Part shown: positions 18,497 to 29,478 of the stretch, in pieces
Layout of the letters: each line of letters starts with the position of its first letter
Position numbering within the stretch: the first letter of the stretch is position 1
DNA from: Paulinella micropora
Lineage: Eukaryota > Cercozoa > Imbricatea > Euglyphida
Assembly (NCBI GenBank): GCA_009731375.1
Contig: BJOX01000182.1
Span: 494,090-558,089, forward strand
DNA length: 64,000 nt
Direction of reading: 5' to 3'
Notes under the pieces: generated by a model
What the model saw: the letters and a program-made list of their open reading frames with translations, nothing else
The model's database searches: none
Told to the model about the DNA's origin: nothing
Made by a program: the position numbers and the translations under genes

Positions 18497-21400
18497 CTAT
18501 AGACGCCGTTTACGCGCGCGGACTCCTTTACCTGGTGGAGGACCTCCAACCAAAGTTAAGTCTAAGGTAGACTGTTCGAGGACGTCCCAAATTTTGTGAG
18601 GGATTGCGCCTTGTGCCAAGTCCAAAGGAATGTCCAGCACCCCTCGTGGTAGTGATTGTATGGTCCACGCGGTATGATCTTTATCTGTGGGAGATATGGT
18701 ATCATCCCATGTCTCAAGTTTCTTGGCGTCTTTATATACTGGAAGGTATTGTCTTACTTTAGGATCTTCCACTGGATCCAGACTCCTCCAGAAATGTAAG
18801 ACTGGTTGTATTATTTGTGCCGCAGTCGAAATTCGATTCGATCGCGTATGGCGTTTGTGAGGTACTGCCATGACTCTCATGAGATATAAATCTGAGAGCG
18901 TGTCATCGGCTACGGTGTTGAGCCACAGGCCTCACCAAGTAAAAAGCATCTTTGGCCATGAAATATGTCCAATCGCATCTCCTTCTTTCCAACTGGGGTG
19001 AACGAGAGTGTCATTGCCCGCGCGAGGGTCTTGATCTCCGTCATCGCTCCCCTCTTGATGGACTCCTTGCGAACGTGCCGTCCTTATCGCCTTTCTCGGT
19101 CGGTCGTAGATAAGGTCATTTTGCGCTCTCCTTATTTGCGCCTCCGTGAACTTTCCTTCCGGCACGTTCGACTCCACCCTTTTGCGGGTCTGAGTCCCCG
19201 CCGCACTTTTGCGGTCGGTGGCCCGCTTGTTCTCCAGCTCAGCCTCCTCCTTCTCCGCAATTGGTGCCCTGTAGGCATCCCGTTCCGAGATATCCTCCTG
19301 ACGGATTGGTGGGACCTCTTTAAAGTCAGCCTCCATCCGTTTGAGTGCTTGATCAACGGACTCATCTTCAAGTAGGAAGGGATCATACTTAATCAGCCTT
19401 CGTACATTGACTATTTGAACTTTCCCTCTGCCCCTGATTTTATAATTCAAAGGCCCCATCTGTTCCATGATCTGGTATGGTCCTTTCCAGTGGATGAACA
19501 GCTTCGAGCTGACTCCCTGAGGAACCTGAGGATGATACAGTAGTACAATATCCCCGACCTGAAATCTGACTTGATCCAGGTGTGCCTGCCTGACACCTTC
19601 AGCATCAGTCTTCCTGCGCTCCGCCTCCCTATGCGCCTGTACTATTTGCTCCGCCTCCATCTTCGCCCGAAGTCTCACCCCAAACAGCTCATCCTGATCT
19701 GCCCATGAATCTTTTGGGTGCAGCAGTGAGGCTGGGATGGCGGGCTCACGCATACCAATTGGTATGGCAAGACGGAACCTTTTGAATCACCTAACGCTGT
19801 AGAGGGTAGGCAATTCATAGCAAAGGCAAACGAGGATGCTGCCTCCACCCATGCCTTTTGGTTCTCCTTCTTCATACAATACATCTTCAGCGCGGCCTTG
19901 AGGGGTCTATGCACCCGCTCTATCTTGCCGTTCGCTCTGGGGTTATAGGCGGTGACATATTGCCATTTCATGCCGTAATATGCAGATAGCTTGTCGATGA
20001 CTTCATTATTAAAGTCAGAGCCTCGATCTGAGCATATTTTTCTCGGCACCCCAATCTGTGAGATGATCCTGTCAATCAACGCCTTGGCTGTTGTTTCGCC
20101 CGTAACGTCTTTGACTGGGACCACCCATACATAGTTGGTGGCTCTGTCTATGGCCGTTAGAAGGTATCTGTAACCTTCCGTCGTGACCGGGAAAGGTCCT
20201 ACATGATCAGTGTGTAAGAACTCGAACATTCCTAAGTGTAAAGGAAAAGTCCCGATCAGGCCAAAATTCGCCTTCAATGGTGTTTTGGATGTCTTGCATG
20301 GGATGCATGCATTGACCTGTTCATCAATATTCTCCTTCATCTTCTTCCACCAGAATCGTCTCGAAATGAACATATGCGTTCTTTGTCGGCCCGGGTGCGC
20401 CAGTAGTGGGCAGTTATGAGCAGCGACAAAAATGATGTGTCTGAGTTTCTCAGGAACCCAGAGAGTCCATTTGTCTGGTTGTGATGCATAGCGCCCGTGT
20501 TGGCCTTTGTACCACAAGAGACCGTCTCTCCACCCCATCTCCTTCTGTTGCTCCTTAATCTCCTTCGTCATTTTCAGCTCGTTCGGGTTCTTGTATAGCT
20601 GTATTAGCTCTTTGAACTCCGGATCGAGAGCCTGTTGCTGTCTCCATGCAGTGGGTGAGGCTATGTGGATAGTCCCATCCTCTAGCTGCACTCCTATCCT
20701 CTCAGGGTTTTCGTCTAACTCCTCCTTGTTCTCCTGCGGGGGTTCCGCATATGCTTCTTGCTTAATCTCTTCTTGTTTTATCTCCGCCTTCATATTCTCA
20801 TATGCTTCATAGGACCACTCAGCATCCTCGAGGACATGTGCTGTACAACATATCCCATGATCCGGACCTTGCGGGCTATGACGTAGACCCGATCGGTTAT
20901 ATCGGACCCCTCTCGCCATCTGCATCGACTCGATATGATGCACTTCGTATGAGCAGTCTGGGGATAGATCCTTCATTTATGCTGATGATACGAGAGCTGC
21001 CACTTCTGAGTGAAACTCTAGCCTGGAGAGGCTGTCAGCGACAACATTTCGCTTGCCGGGTAGATGGACCATTGTAAAATTGAAACATGACAAGAATGCC
21101 TGCCATCTCGCTAGACGGCCAGTCTGTTCATGATTCATCAGCCATAGTAAATTCTGGTGATCAGTCCTTACTATAAACTGAGGTCCACCCCATAAATACT
21201 CTCTCAACCGTTTGAGGGCCCAGACCACCGCCAGTGCCTCTCTCTGTCTCGTACAATAGTTTCGCTCCGCCGAGCACAACTTTCTACTTATAAACATGAT
21301 CGGGCGCAACTTTTTCTCCTCATCTTCCTGTTGTAAGACTGCGCCGATCGCGAACTTTGATGCGTCTGTGTCGACTACGAATTGCTTCGAAAAGTCGGGC

Positions 21401-24279
21401 ATCATCAGCACGAGTCCGCCATCCTTCGGATCTTTGTAGATGAGATCTTTGAGCGTGTTGTACGCTTCTAAGGCTTCATCATCCCACTTCTCAAAATCAC
21501 CGAAGTCGATCATTCTCTCCAACTTAGCCCGAGTTGCACCCCAATTGGGTATGAACTGGCTGTAATATTGCGCCATCGCAAGAAATGAGTGCAGCTCTGT
21601 GCGATTCTTCGGCCTCTGCCGGCTCATGATCTCCTCCCTCTTCTCTTTGGATATCGAGACTCTATTGTAAGAGATTTCGTACCCCAAATATGTCACGCTT
21701 GTCTTTGCGAGTTGACATTTCTTCAAATTACATTTCAGGCCAAATAGTTTGATACGCCTGAAAATGTCTGTTAGATGGTCGATGTGCTCTTCCATCGTAT
21801 TGGAGTACACGATAATGTCATCGATGTAACAAAATGCGTACTCTCCCGCCTTCTGTCCTCTTCTCCTCATGAAACCTCCCTCTGTCTGGTCATCATATTT
21901 GCTACTCAGCATGCTTTGCATCGCTTTCTGAAAGAGTCCCGGGGCCTGTTTGAGTCCCATCGGAAGTACTTTCCACTGATATATCTCCATTCCTACTACA
22001 AATGCAGTCAGCCATCTGGACTTTTCATCCAGTGGAATTTGCCAGAAGCCATTCTTCAGATCAATGACTGAGTATAGCTTGGCGTTCCGCAATACTCGCC
22101 TTCCTTCTTCAAGAGTAGGTAATGGATTTCGTTCCTCCTCTAAAATTTTATTGACGCGGGCATAGTTAACCGTTAAGCGCCATTCTCCTCCCGGTTTAGG
22201 CACCAGTCTCGGTTGGGAAACTATTGGAGATGTCGATCTCTCAATGAAATCCTCATCGAGTAACTGCCGTGCTTGTTCTTCTGCGATCTTTGCTTCATGT
22301 ATACTCAGATTTGCCCGTCGTGGCGCCGGTGAAGGCTCAGCACCTGGTATTTTACAAATAACCGCGGTGAAGTCTTCCGGCTTGACACCTCCCGCTTGAG
22401 GGGGGTCAAAAATCATTTTGTTCGCCTTCAATCTCTCTTTCAAAACCTCTTTCTCCTTCTCCGTACCTGCTCCTCCTGCCAATTTCTCGTCTATCGCCGC
22501 CTTAAACTCCTCCTCTGACATTCTCTTGTGATGCTTGAGGGGTGCTCTGTCCTCCTCCAAGCCCAACTCTTCTTCTGATATATCGTCCATTCCCGTTTTT
22601 TCATATGTGGCAGTGTCTGGTTCGTCGTCCTCCGCCAGACCTACCAACATATCTATTAATCTCGCATATTGCAACGGAGCTTTTCGGGTGTAGAAACCAT
22701 CGAAGCATGTGAATGCTTGAGGAATCAATTTCAACTTGTCCTGGTCTCTGAGCTTCCGCTTGTATGCACTGCTCTGCTCACGAGTCCCGAGACGACAAGC
22801 CACCACTAAGTGTTGCTTCCGTGAGGGCACCGGTATCGGATGATCAATAAGCCGGTCCCGTATCTCCTGCGCCCATATCGCCTTCTCATTGTACGGGAGT
22901 ATGACCGTATATGGTTTATTATTTTCAAAAAGAGTGCGCAGGCACTTTTTCACTTCTGTCAGTGAGCGCGGCCACGTAGGCTCGTCACCCCAGAATTCGG
23001 TAATAAAGCTTTTAATATCTTCTGCCGGGATATCAGGGAGTCGTCCCCTTCTCCTCGGTATAAACTCCTGTCTGTCCTTCTCTTCCACCTTTACGTGAAA
23101 GCAATACCCGTTGGTAATATATACATCGGCCCCTGCTCCTTCTTCAAATCTCGCCAACGATGGGCACCTTTTTCCCATGCATATAATCTCCTCTTTCCTC
23201 TTTTCAATGAGATCGTCTATCGACTTTTTATCCCATTGTGTAGAGACTGTAGCCGTATAGACCTCCGCCTCTCTCTTGTCTGACAGGTTTGAACCATCTT
23301 TAGACACCGCGTCCGTTGGCATATATGCCTCATATGCGTGTGTAATGGCCACCTGTTTCCCTTCCGATGCTACCCCTATGTGTAGGGCATCGTATGAGTC
23401 AATAGCATGGAGAGAGTCGACAGTATATTCTTCTCCTGGCTCTACGCCGTATATGACTCTTTTGGCGGCGCAATCAATCACTACGTTCATCGTCGCCAGT
23501 TGGTCGTACGACAAAAGAACAGATCCGTGGTATTCGGGGACAACGTACAAGTCCACTCGATATACTCGTCCGGATTTCAATTTAAAATTTAAAGTGATGA
23601 TGCCCGTTATATCCGTCCGACTACTAACTCCTTTCAAGGTGCCAGATGATTTTTTCATATTAGTTTCTAACCACGCATGGTGTTTCGTAGTAAATTTCCG
23701 GCCGACAATATTAATATTCGCCATAGTATCATTACCAACGTTTATAAAGGTATTTAATGTTTCACAAAAAAGGTTCGTATAGCATAAAGCGTCTGGCCGG
23801 TGACTTTTTAAGGCCAATACAAGGAGCTTGTGTTCTAAAATCTGTATCCTTTTCTCGAGGTTCGCCTCCTCCTCCCTTTCCGCCGTTTTTGTAATGTCTT
23901 TTTGGGTATTGTTCACAGGCGAAGGATGATTGTCCTTGCTTTCTCTGTTTGAGACCGTGAGGAGAGGTTGATGTCCTCCATCCTCCTTGTCTATTGTCTG
24001 TCTCGGCAAGTTGATAAGATTAACTGCCGGTTCTATTCTTACTTTCTTCGGCTGTGGCTGCGACAGGCCCGCCTGCTTTCTCTTTGCCAGCGCTTTACTC
24101 GCCTGCCTATTAGCAGCATGCACTGTTTGTTGTCGTGATGGGTGTACTGGTATTGTACTACCTTTGAGTTGGTCTGTGGCCTGCTGTGGGCTCTTAGACT
24201 CACTGGTACCCTTGGTTGGGACCTGCACAACGGTGTATCGTGCAATGCATGTTGTTCTGTTTTCTCCCTCCTTCTCTAG
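18497..24279 (-). pseudogene. pol: Pol polyprotein of element A (protease-like, RT, RNase H, integrase, extra tail)
   Basis: It follows the gag UGA in the same frame. The first part has a protease-like region with DTMANINIVGRKF at about 23692-23730 and a VVPEYHGSVLLSYDQL segment typical of gypsy proteases. RT: LYSVIDLKNGFWQIPL, then YIDDIIVYS (about 21809-21836). RNase H: VVDTDASKFAIGAVL, REALAVVWALKRL and RTDHQNLLWL. Integrase: H-H-C-C zinc region (HPGRQRTHMFISRRFW, CIPCKTSK), then D-D-E in HTDHVGPF, CSDRGSDFNN and NGKIERVH, and a GPY-type C-terminal module (VGDIVLLYHPQV, HWKGPYQIM). A conserved tail follows (FHFWRSLDP-like region ending GGPPPGK). Broken by TAA at 20977-20979 (element B has GAG) and by frameshifts at about 19.74 and 18.9 kb. 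Confidence 0.9.
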
Positions 24280-26934
24280 TCATTGGACTACCTCAAATCT
24301 GTTACCTGAGTCGGCATCAGTGTCGGTAGTGGTTGCGCCTGATGTCGCATAGGCCTGTGGTGCTGAGGAACTCAGAGATGGGGGCTGCACAGAGATGGGG
24401 GCTGCACAGAGATGGGGGCTGGGCAGACGGCTCGAGCTCAAGCTCGTGGTACGCTCTGCGCTGCCGTATCCACCTCGGCCAACCCATCTTCCTCCTCCTC
24501 TACCTTGAAATACACCTCTTCCTCCTCCTCTTCTCACAAATCCTCTCTCCCCCCCCGCGAGTGTATGTGCCTCGTGCGAAAGGGGCTCCTCCTCCTCGAT
24601 TGATTCCTCTCCCTCCTCCTCTTCCTCGTGTTCCACCTCTTCCTCTACTTGCGGCTTCTATGGCTGCCGTCTTCTGATCATCTCTAGCGAAAAGAGAATT
24701 GATCGCGTCAGCTAGTTCGTGGTCATGGTCCGCGACATCCTGTAATTTCCACCCCTGATCCTTGCGCAGTCGGCGCAGAACGGCGACGGTGTTGGTTTCG
24801 TCCGACCGTACGTTCTTGAGGAGTGTGTTTCGGATGCGGGTGTCCTCGACATCGTGGTTGTACGGGCATTTCTTATTTGTGTGTTTGAAGCATTGTGCCC
24901 GTGCCCACCAACGAATACAAGGTGTGTTAGCTTCACGACTGTTCTCTCTTGGTCGCTTTCCTAGAGATCGTTGCGTATGTGCGGCTTGCGGTTGAGCAGA
25001 AGCCGATGCAGAACCGATCAAGGATGCTGTCTGGCTGTCGAGCCTCTGACAAGCGGTCATTACTTCGGTCCACAACATTTTTGGGCTCACGGCCTTAGTC
25101 GTGGCCTCAAAGACGCTCATCTCCAAAAAGTTCAAGTGCTTTACCTTGTCGAAGGTTTTGCAGTCTTGCATGAGCAGTGTGAGCTTATTTTTGTTGTAGA
25201 CGTGCAAAGCACTGAGGAAATATAGGAGTATGGCTTTGTGGTTATAAAAGAGAGTGTACTGGGTGCCCACATTTGTTAAGACAGATGCAAGCTGAGTGAC
25301 AGACTGCAACTGCTCCGATACTAAGTCGAAAATTTCAAACCCAATCAATGTGCCAGTGCACAAGTGTTGGTATCCACTTGCCTTAAAGTATCGAATGAGG
25401 GCAGCAATGGCCAGAGTACAACTCATCTCTGCATGTCCACCTTTCCTTGCTAGCTCCTCCTCTCCTCTGTACTTCTCGTAAGTTATACGATCAAAACCAG
25501 CTCCAAGGAGGGATCGATCACAGAGATGTTCTAGGACTTCATACTCCTGCTCCACCTCACACTGGTTTTGCTGGAAGCATCTGTCCATCTCATTGAACTT
25601 AGTCATGAGGGTCTTCTCTGTGTCAGCCTCATTGGCAGTGATAGCATAGAGCTTAAGGCCCCCTCCCCCAATTTTGATTTTAGCTAGGGCTGCCTGCAGC
25701 GCCTGCTTTTTCTTCTGGGAGTCAGTCAAGTTAATTACTGTCCCTCCCCCTTGGGGTCCTCCTCCTGTGGGTCCTCCTCCTGCTTTCTTGGGAGCTGGGT
25801 TAGATGTGGTAGGTGGAGCCGTTGGCTGTGGAGCCACCCGTGCTACTGCCATTGCCACAGCTATCTTCTCCTTCTGCTCCTTCTCCTCTTTCTGTCTCGT
25901 CTCTTCTTCTTTCACCTGTCGTGCTAGATGAGTCACGAACTGTGCAAGCCCTGTGGCACTAGAGAGGAAGTGTGCCTTTTCTCTCATGGAAGACTTATCA
26001 GCTCTGTTATTATTTGGGATTGTTGTGAGAGGGCCTTTAATGAGAGTGTGATTCTTCGTGTGGGCCCATTGTTTCCATGTTGGTTTTTGCTCCTTCCCCT
26101 CAAAGAGGCCCTTATGGAGTTGTGTGAGGCGTTCAAGCACCTGACAAGACTGGTCAACCTCCTCGTAAACAGGATGTTGCCTTGTGTTGTCTTTCAGTGC
26201 TTTGTACATTTCGTTGTAAGCCCGTGTGAAGGCAGTTACAAAAGCCTCAAGGGCAAACTCAATGCCACTTTGGTTTCTACCTTCGAACTTTCTTTCTAGA
26301 TTCTTGATATCAGTGGGGACACCACAGACAGACAGCCATGCTGCAGTTGTGCGTTTATTTTTCCACTGTATGTTTGTGCGTTCATAAAATTCCGCAACGA
26401 GCACAGCAGCGTAGAGTGTTGCAGATATGTCGTATATGTCGCACAGTGTAAGAGTGTCGCCATACTTGATATCCTGCAATGGCACTCTTTCGTGCTCAAA
26501 CCTCACTTTGTTGAAGAGAGGCTTCGCAAGGCCGGGAATTTCGATCAGGAGGTTGCTTTGACCTTGTCCTGGTCTATTCCTTTTCTCGTAAGGAATGTAG
26601 ATGTGTGTTTTATAATAGGTTGGGTAGTTAAGGAAGAAGGACTCTTCATCATCATATGTAGCCAACTGTTCCCATGTATTTGGGATATTCTGGCCAACAT
26701 CCTCCATCTCTCTCTCTGCCTCTGTCAGTGGAGAGCCTCCAGTCTGACCTGCACTCGCTTCTTGTGCATTACCCCCCCTGTCGACTCTACATCGGCTGTA
26801 TACGTATACTCCTCTCTCTCCTCTCCATCTCTATCCCCCCTCTCTTCTGAGTACTGAGTCTCCTGCTCCTCTCCTCCCTCACTAGGACCATAATCAGTTG
26901 GTGTCACACCAGCCTGCTCATTCTCGTCTTCCAT
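24280..26934 (-). CDS. gag: Gag of element A with CCCH finger and RG-rich tail; ends at a readthrough-type UGA
   Basis: ATG near 26934 (MEDENEQAGVTPTDYG). An acidic N-terminus leads through a G7 run (26772-26778), where one base must slip, into a long helical capsid-like region (26707-24700). It includes YQHLCTGTLIGFEIF, which is also found in element B. Near the C-terminus is a CCCH finger (C-x8-C-x7-C-x3-H, CIRWWARAQC to CPYNH), then an Arg/Gly-rich tail. A G8 run (about 24549-24556) needs a second one-base slip. The final codons RFEVVQ are followed by TGA CTA, and the same frame continues into pol. Homopolymer slips may be sequencing errors. Most Ty3-like Gags use CCHC knuckles instead. 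Confidence 0.85.
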
Positions 26935-27567
26935 CTTATGTTATGAGAGTCACGTCTGCTTTTTTTTTCTTCTTTTTTTCCTCTGTTATTCTTATCACTC
27001 TATGCAACCTTCTTCTCCTTCTTCCTTTTCTCTGTTGAAATAGTTATGGGGCGTCAGGCCCTACACAGAGATAACGATAGTTTGGTCAAAAGAGCTGTTT
27101 TGTAGAAGTCAGTCTGTCGTCGGACAGTGCTTCGATATTTGTCTTGCTCTTGTGTGAGAGATGCCAGTGTAATCTCCTCTGGTTTCTGCAGAGAAAATGC
27201 AAGGAAAATGGTTCAGAACAGAGAGTGGGAGTGCTTTGCTCGTTTTTCCTCTGTCTGTGTGTTTGTCTGATGTTTGTTTCGCACTTGTCCTACTTGGCTT
27301 TATGCAAGCAGCAAGAGGGAGTGGAGTAGGTGTGGTCTGGTGTCTTGTAGAAGAGCACACAGAAGCCAAATGTGCACAAGGGCTAAAGGTTATGCCAGCT
27401 TGTGACAAATTGAACGCTTGTTTGTAAGTTTTTTTGTTTGAGAATGAGTAGGAGTGTTTGTTTTCGTCTGATGTCTGTGCGACAGATCAGCGAAAAATAA
27501 ATTTGTGCTTATCTGATGTCTGTACGACAGATCAGAAAAGAAATCATCCTTTAGCTATGAACTCAAA
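26935..27567 (-). other. 5' leader and primer-binding region of element A
   Basis: Non-coding leader between the 5' LTR and gag. Immediately after the LTR the minus strand reads TTTGAGTTCATAGC, which aligns with the canonical TTGGAGTCACCAGC in the same place in element B and so is probably a decayed primer-binding site. No other gene is seen; small open frames overlapping here lack support. Confidence 0.55.
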
Positions 27568-27784
27568 TGTACTATCCCCAACGATAGCTCAATGGAAGAG
27601 TAAGTCTGTAATATAACCAAACACAGTCCTCAAAAAAGAGAATGATGTCTCGTTATATTAGCTCAGTGACGCAAGACAAAAAGCCACCAAAAGACCAGGA
27701 TCAAATTGGCATTTCAGACATGTCCGGCCAGACGAAATCTATAAATAAGTTTTTTACCAGATAATTCGGGTGGTGATGTCCACA
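27568..27784 (-). repeat. 5' LTR of element A
   Basis: 217 bases matching 17458-17674 with about six substitutions and compensating one-base indels. Followed on the plus strand by GATC, the second half of the target duplication, and then by PLV coding sequence that continues the gene cut at 17453. Confidence 0.92.
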
Positions 27785-27788
27785 GATC

Positions 27789-28045
27789 CCAGCACCATTT
27801 CGCTCCCGTTTTCTTACATTTTTAATAATGTAATTCTTTGTAATCTCGTGTGAGCAACAACAATATTGTTCTTCCCCTTTTTCTATATTTTTCATACGTT
27901 TCCAGTCGTCCGTGTTCCACTTTCCATCGGGTGATATAAACGAAACTGCATTGACTAGATTTAGGAAGTAATTTCCATTCACGTAATCCAAATGAAGTTG
28001 TAAGTCTTCATACGTCCAGTACGATCGGCGGTGAGAGGTGTCCAT
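27789..28045 (-). pseudogene. N-terminal half of the split PLV zinc-finger protein
   Basis: ATG at 28043-28045 (MDTSHRRSYWTYEDLQL). The frame runs through DGKWNTDDWKRM and YCCCSHEITKNYIIKNV and is cut after RERNGAG by element A. The C-terminal half is at 17202-17453. The CCCSHEI...NYIIKN segment plus the downstream SECIKRF resemble the paired motif of small viral zinc proteins of unknown function. Confidence 0.7.
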
Positions 28046-28085
28046 GGTTTATATAAAAGTATATATATTTTATATATAAAATAAA

Positions 28086-28313
28086 TTATATATTGTTTAA
28101 CATGTTATTACGAAAAGCCCTTAATTTAAGTAATTCTGCTTTTTGTTTGTCATATTTCTCCTTCCGAAGTAGTTTTATCCTCTCTTGGTTGTTATAATAG
28201 TAAGCCTTCGCGTTTGCTCTATTGGTATCAAGATGAGTCTTCAAAAATGCTTTCGCTCTTTCCATTCTCAGTTAAACTACTTCTTCCCAAGTGAATTGAG
28301 GTGTCCTCTGCAT
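28086..28313 (-). pseudogene. Small PLV ORF with internal TAA
   Basis: ATG at 28311-28313, twelve codons later (after FTWEEVV) a TAA, then the same frame continues (MERAKAFLKTHLDTNRA) as a basic helical protein to TAA 28086-28088. About 75 codons if the stop is ignored. It could instead start at the internal ATG. The Lys/Arg/Asn-rich helix resembles the repeat units of the next plus-strand gene. Confidence 0.4.
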
Positions 28314-28807
28314 TATGTCTCTTATATATAATTATATTATTTTAATTATTTTAAATAGAAAATCCATCAGCGCCAAAAATACAAAAACGCAGTTGAAAAC
28401 GACTCGGACGGCTGAGAGCAATAATAAGCAACCGATTGAGACAAATTCGTGTTAGTATTAATCCATGTCCGACGTCCGAGTCCAATACCCCCGCGCCGGA
28501 AATTATATAAAGTGTATAGTATAGAGTACCCCACACCTTGGAAAATTTACTATTTCTTAATAAAAGGTTGGACACCTTGGACAATATAAAACATGTGTAA
28601 TACGAAGAAGAATTATATAATAAATATTGAAATTTAATAACCAAAAAGTGTCCAACCTTAAAAAATCTACTTAGACGTGGCCGACCGTGGGGTTGGACAT
28701 AAATAGGAGAAGATATTTTCACTCCCCCTGCTCTTATATTCATCTTTTTCGCTTGCTCATTGAATTATATATTAAGTATTAAACACATACTATGTATAGT
28801 ATAAAGT
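28314..28807. other. AT-rich intergenic region with inverted repeat
   Basis: It lies between diverging PLV genes. AAGGTTGGACAC (about 28564-28575) is the reverse complement of GTGTCCAACCTT (about 28648-28659), and partial copies of the GGTTGGAC core lie around both. This may be a regulatory region; the 130-codon minus frame across it is not convincing. Confidence 0.45.
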
Positions 28808-29098
28808 ATGAGTTATACCATAGAAGAACTAAAGGTTTTTCTAAACGCCCCCGATCCCCGACAGCAACGATATATGGAAAGATATAAAATGAAACACGGG
28901 GAGAAAATCAAAGAACAGCGAAAAAAGTACAGGGAAAATAACAAGGAAAAGGTTGAAGAACAGCAAAGGAAATATAGAGAAGCAAATAAAGATAAGATAA
29001 ATAAACAACGAAGGGAATATTACAAATTAAACAAGGATAAGATCCAAGAGTACCAAAAGAAATACAGAGACACTAATAAGGAAATATTAGATAAATAG
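28808..29098 (+). CDS. Charged repeat (coiled-coil) protein of the PLV, 96 aa
   Basis: ATG at 28808-28810 (MSYTIEELKVFLNAPDP). From residue 25 the protein is built of about five units of 14 residues of the pattern KKYRENNKEKVEEQ, predicted as a long charged helix. Such repeat proteins are common in large DNA viruses and their satellites. The frame ends at TAG 29096-29098 and then continues in the same style (EEYLKQKEERQRSRKRSRW) for about 20 codons, so the natural end may lie further downstream. Function unknown. Confidence 0.6.
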   Translation: MSYTIEELKVFLNAPDPRQQRYMERYKMKHGEKIKEQRKKYRENNKEKVEEQQRKYREANKDKINKQRREYYKLNKDKIQEYQKKYRDTNKEILDK

Positions 29099-29308
29099 AA
29101 AGAAGAATATCTCAAGCAGAAAGAGGAGAGGCAGAGAAGCAGAAAGAGGAGCAGATGGAGAAAATGACGGAGGAGCAGAGAGAAGGGAGCAGAGGGAAAT
29201 GGAATCTACTGTTAAATATCACTCCAATTTTGATCATAAATAATATCGTTATGGCTGAGCCGATGCCACCAATTTTGGTCAAAAAGGAAATTCTCGCGAA
29301 TATGACCA

Positions 29309-29416
29309 TGCGACAGAATTTCACTTTTTGTCGCAGAGGTTGCGACAGAATTTCACTTTTTTGTCGCAGTGTCGCAGAGGTTGCGACAAAATTTCACTTT
29401 TTGTCGCAGTGTCGCA
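29309..29416. repeat. Three tandem units with TGCGACA/TGTCGCA hairpins
   Basis: The unit TGCGACA-G/A-AATTTCACTTTT-TGTCGCA occurs three times with short linkers (AGAGGT or GTGTCGCAGAGGT). Each can fold as a 7-bp stem. This is not simple sequence; it looks like an iteron or terminal repeat of the element. A perfect 9-bp palindrome follows at 29458-29478. Confidence 0.7.
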
Positions 29417-29457
29417 AAAAATATTTTTCTTTTGTATGTAGCCCCTCCTATCCCCCC

Positions 29458-29478
29458 AACACTCACGAAGTGAGTGTT
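29458..29478. repeat. Perfect 9-bp hairpin with 3-base loop
   Basis: AACACTCAC, GAA, GTGAGTGTT. It could be a transcription terminator-like hairpin or part of the element end; no T run follows directly. Confidence 0.6.

Larger units (their letters stand above)
17458..27784 (-). mobile_element. LTR retrotransposon A (Ty3/gypsy-like), 10.3 kb
   Basis: Two 217-base direct repeats (17458-17674 and 27568-27784) start TGTAC on the plus strand and end CCACA, so the LTR has TG...CA ends. GATC immediately precedes the left LTR (17454-17457) and immediately follows the right one (27785-27788), a 4-base target duplication. LTRs differ by about six substitutions and two single-base indels (about 3 percent). 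Coding is on the minus strand: gag then pol with protease-like, RT, RNase H and integrase regions, the Ty3/gypsy order. No chromodomain or envelope gene is seen. The insertion splits a PLV gene, so it is younger than the PLV. Confidence 0.93.

Noticed and set aside
17458-27784. Element A as a PLV-encoded or virus-borne gene block
   Set aside because: LTRs, target duplication and gag-pol order show an independent retrotransposon insertion.
28351-28743. 130-aa minus-strand ORF in the PLV
   Set aside because: Odd composition, overlaps an inverted-repeat intergenic region between divergent genes, and has no neighbour-like features.
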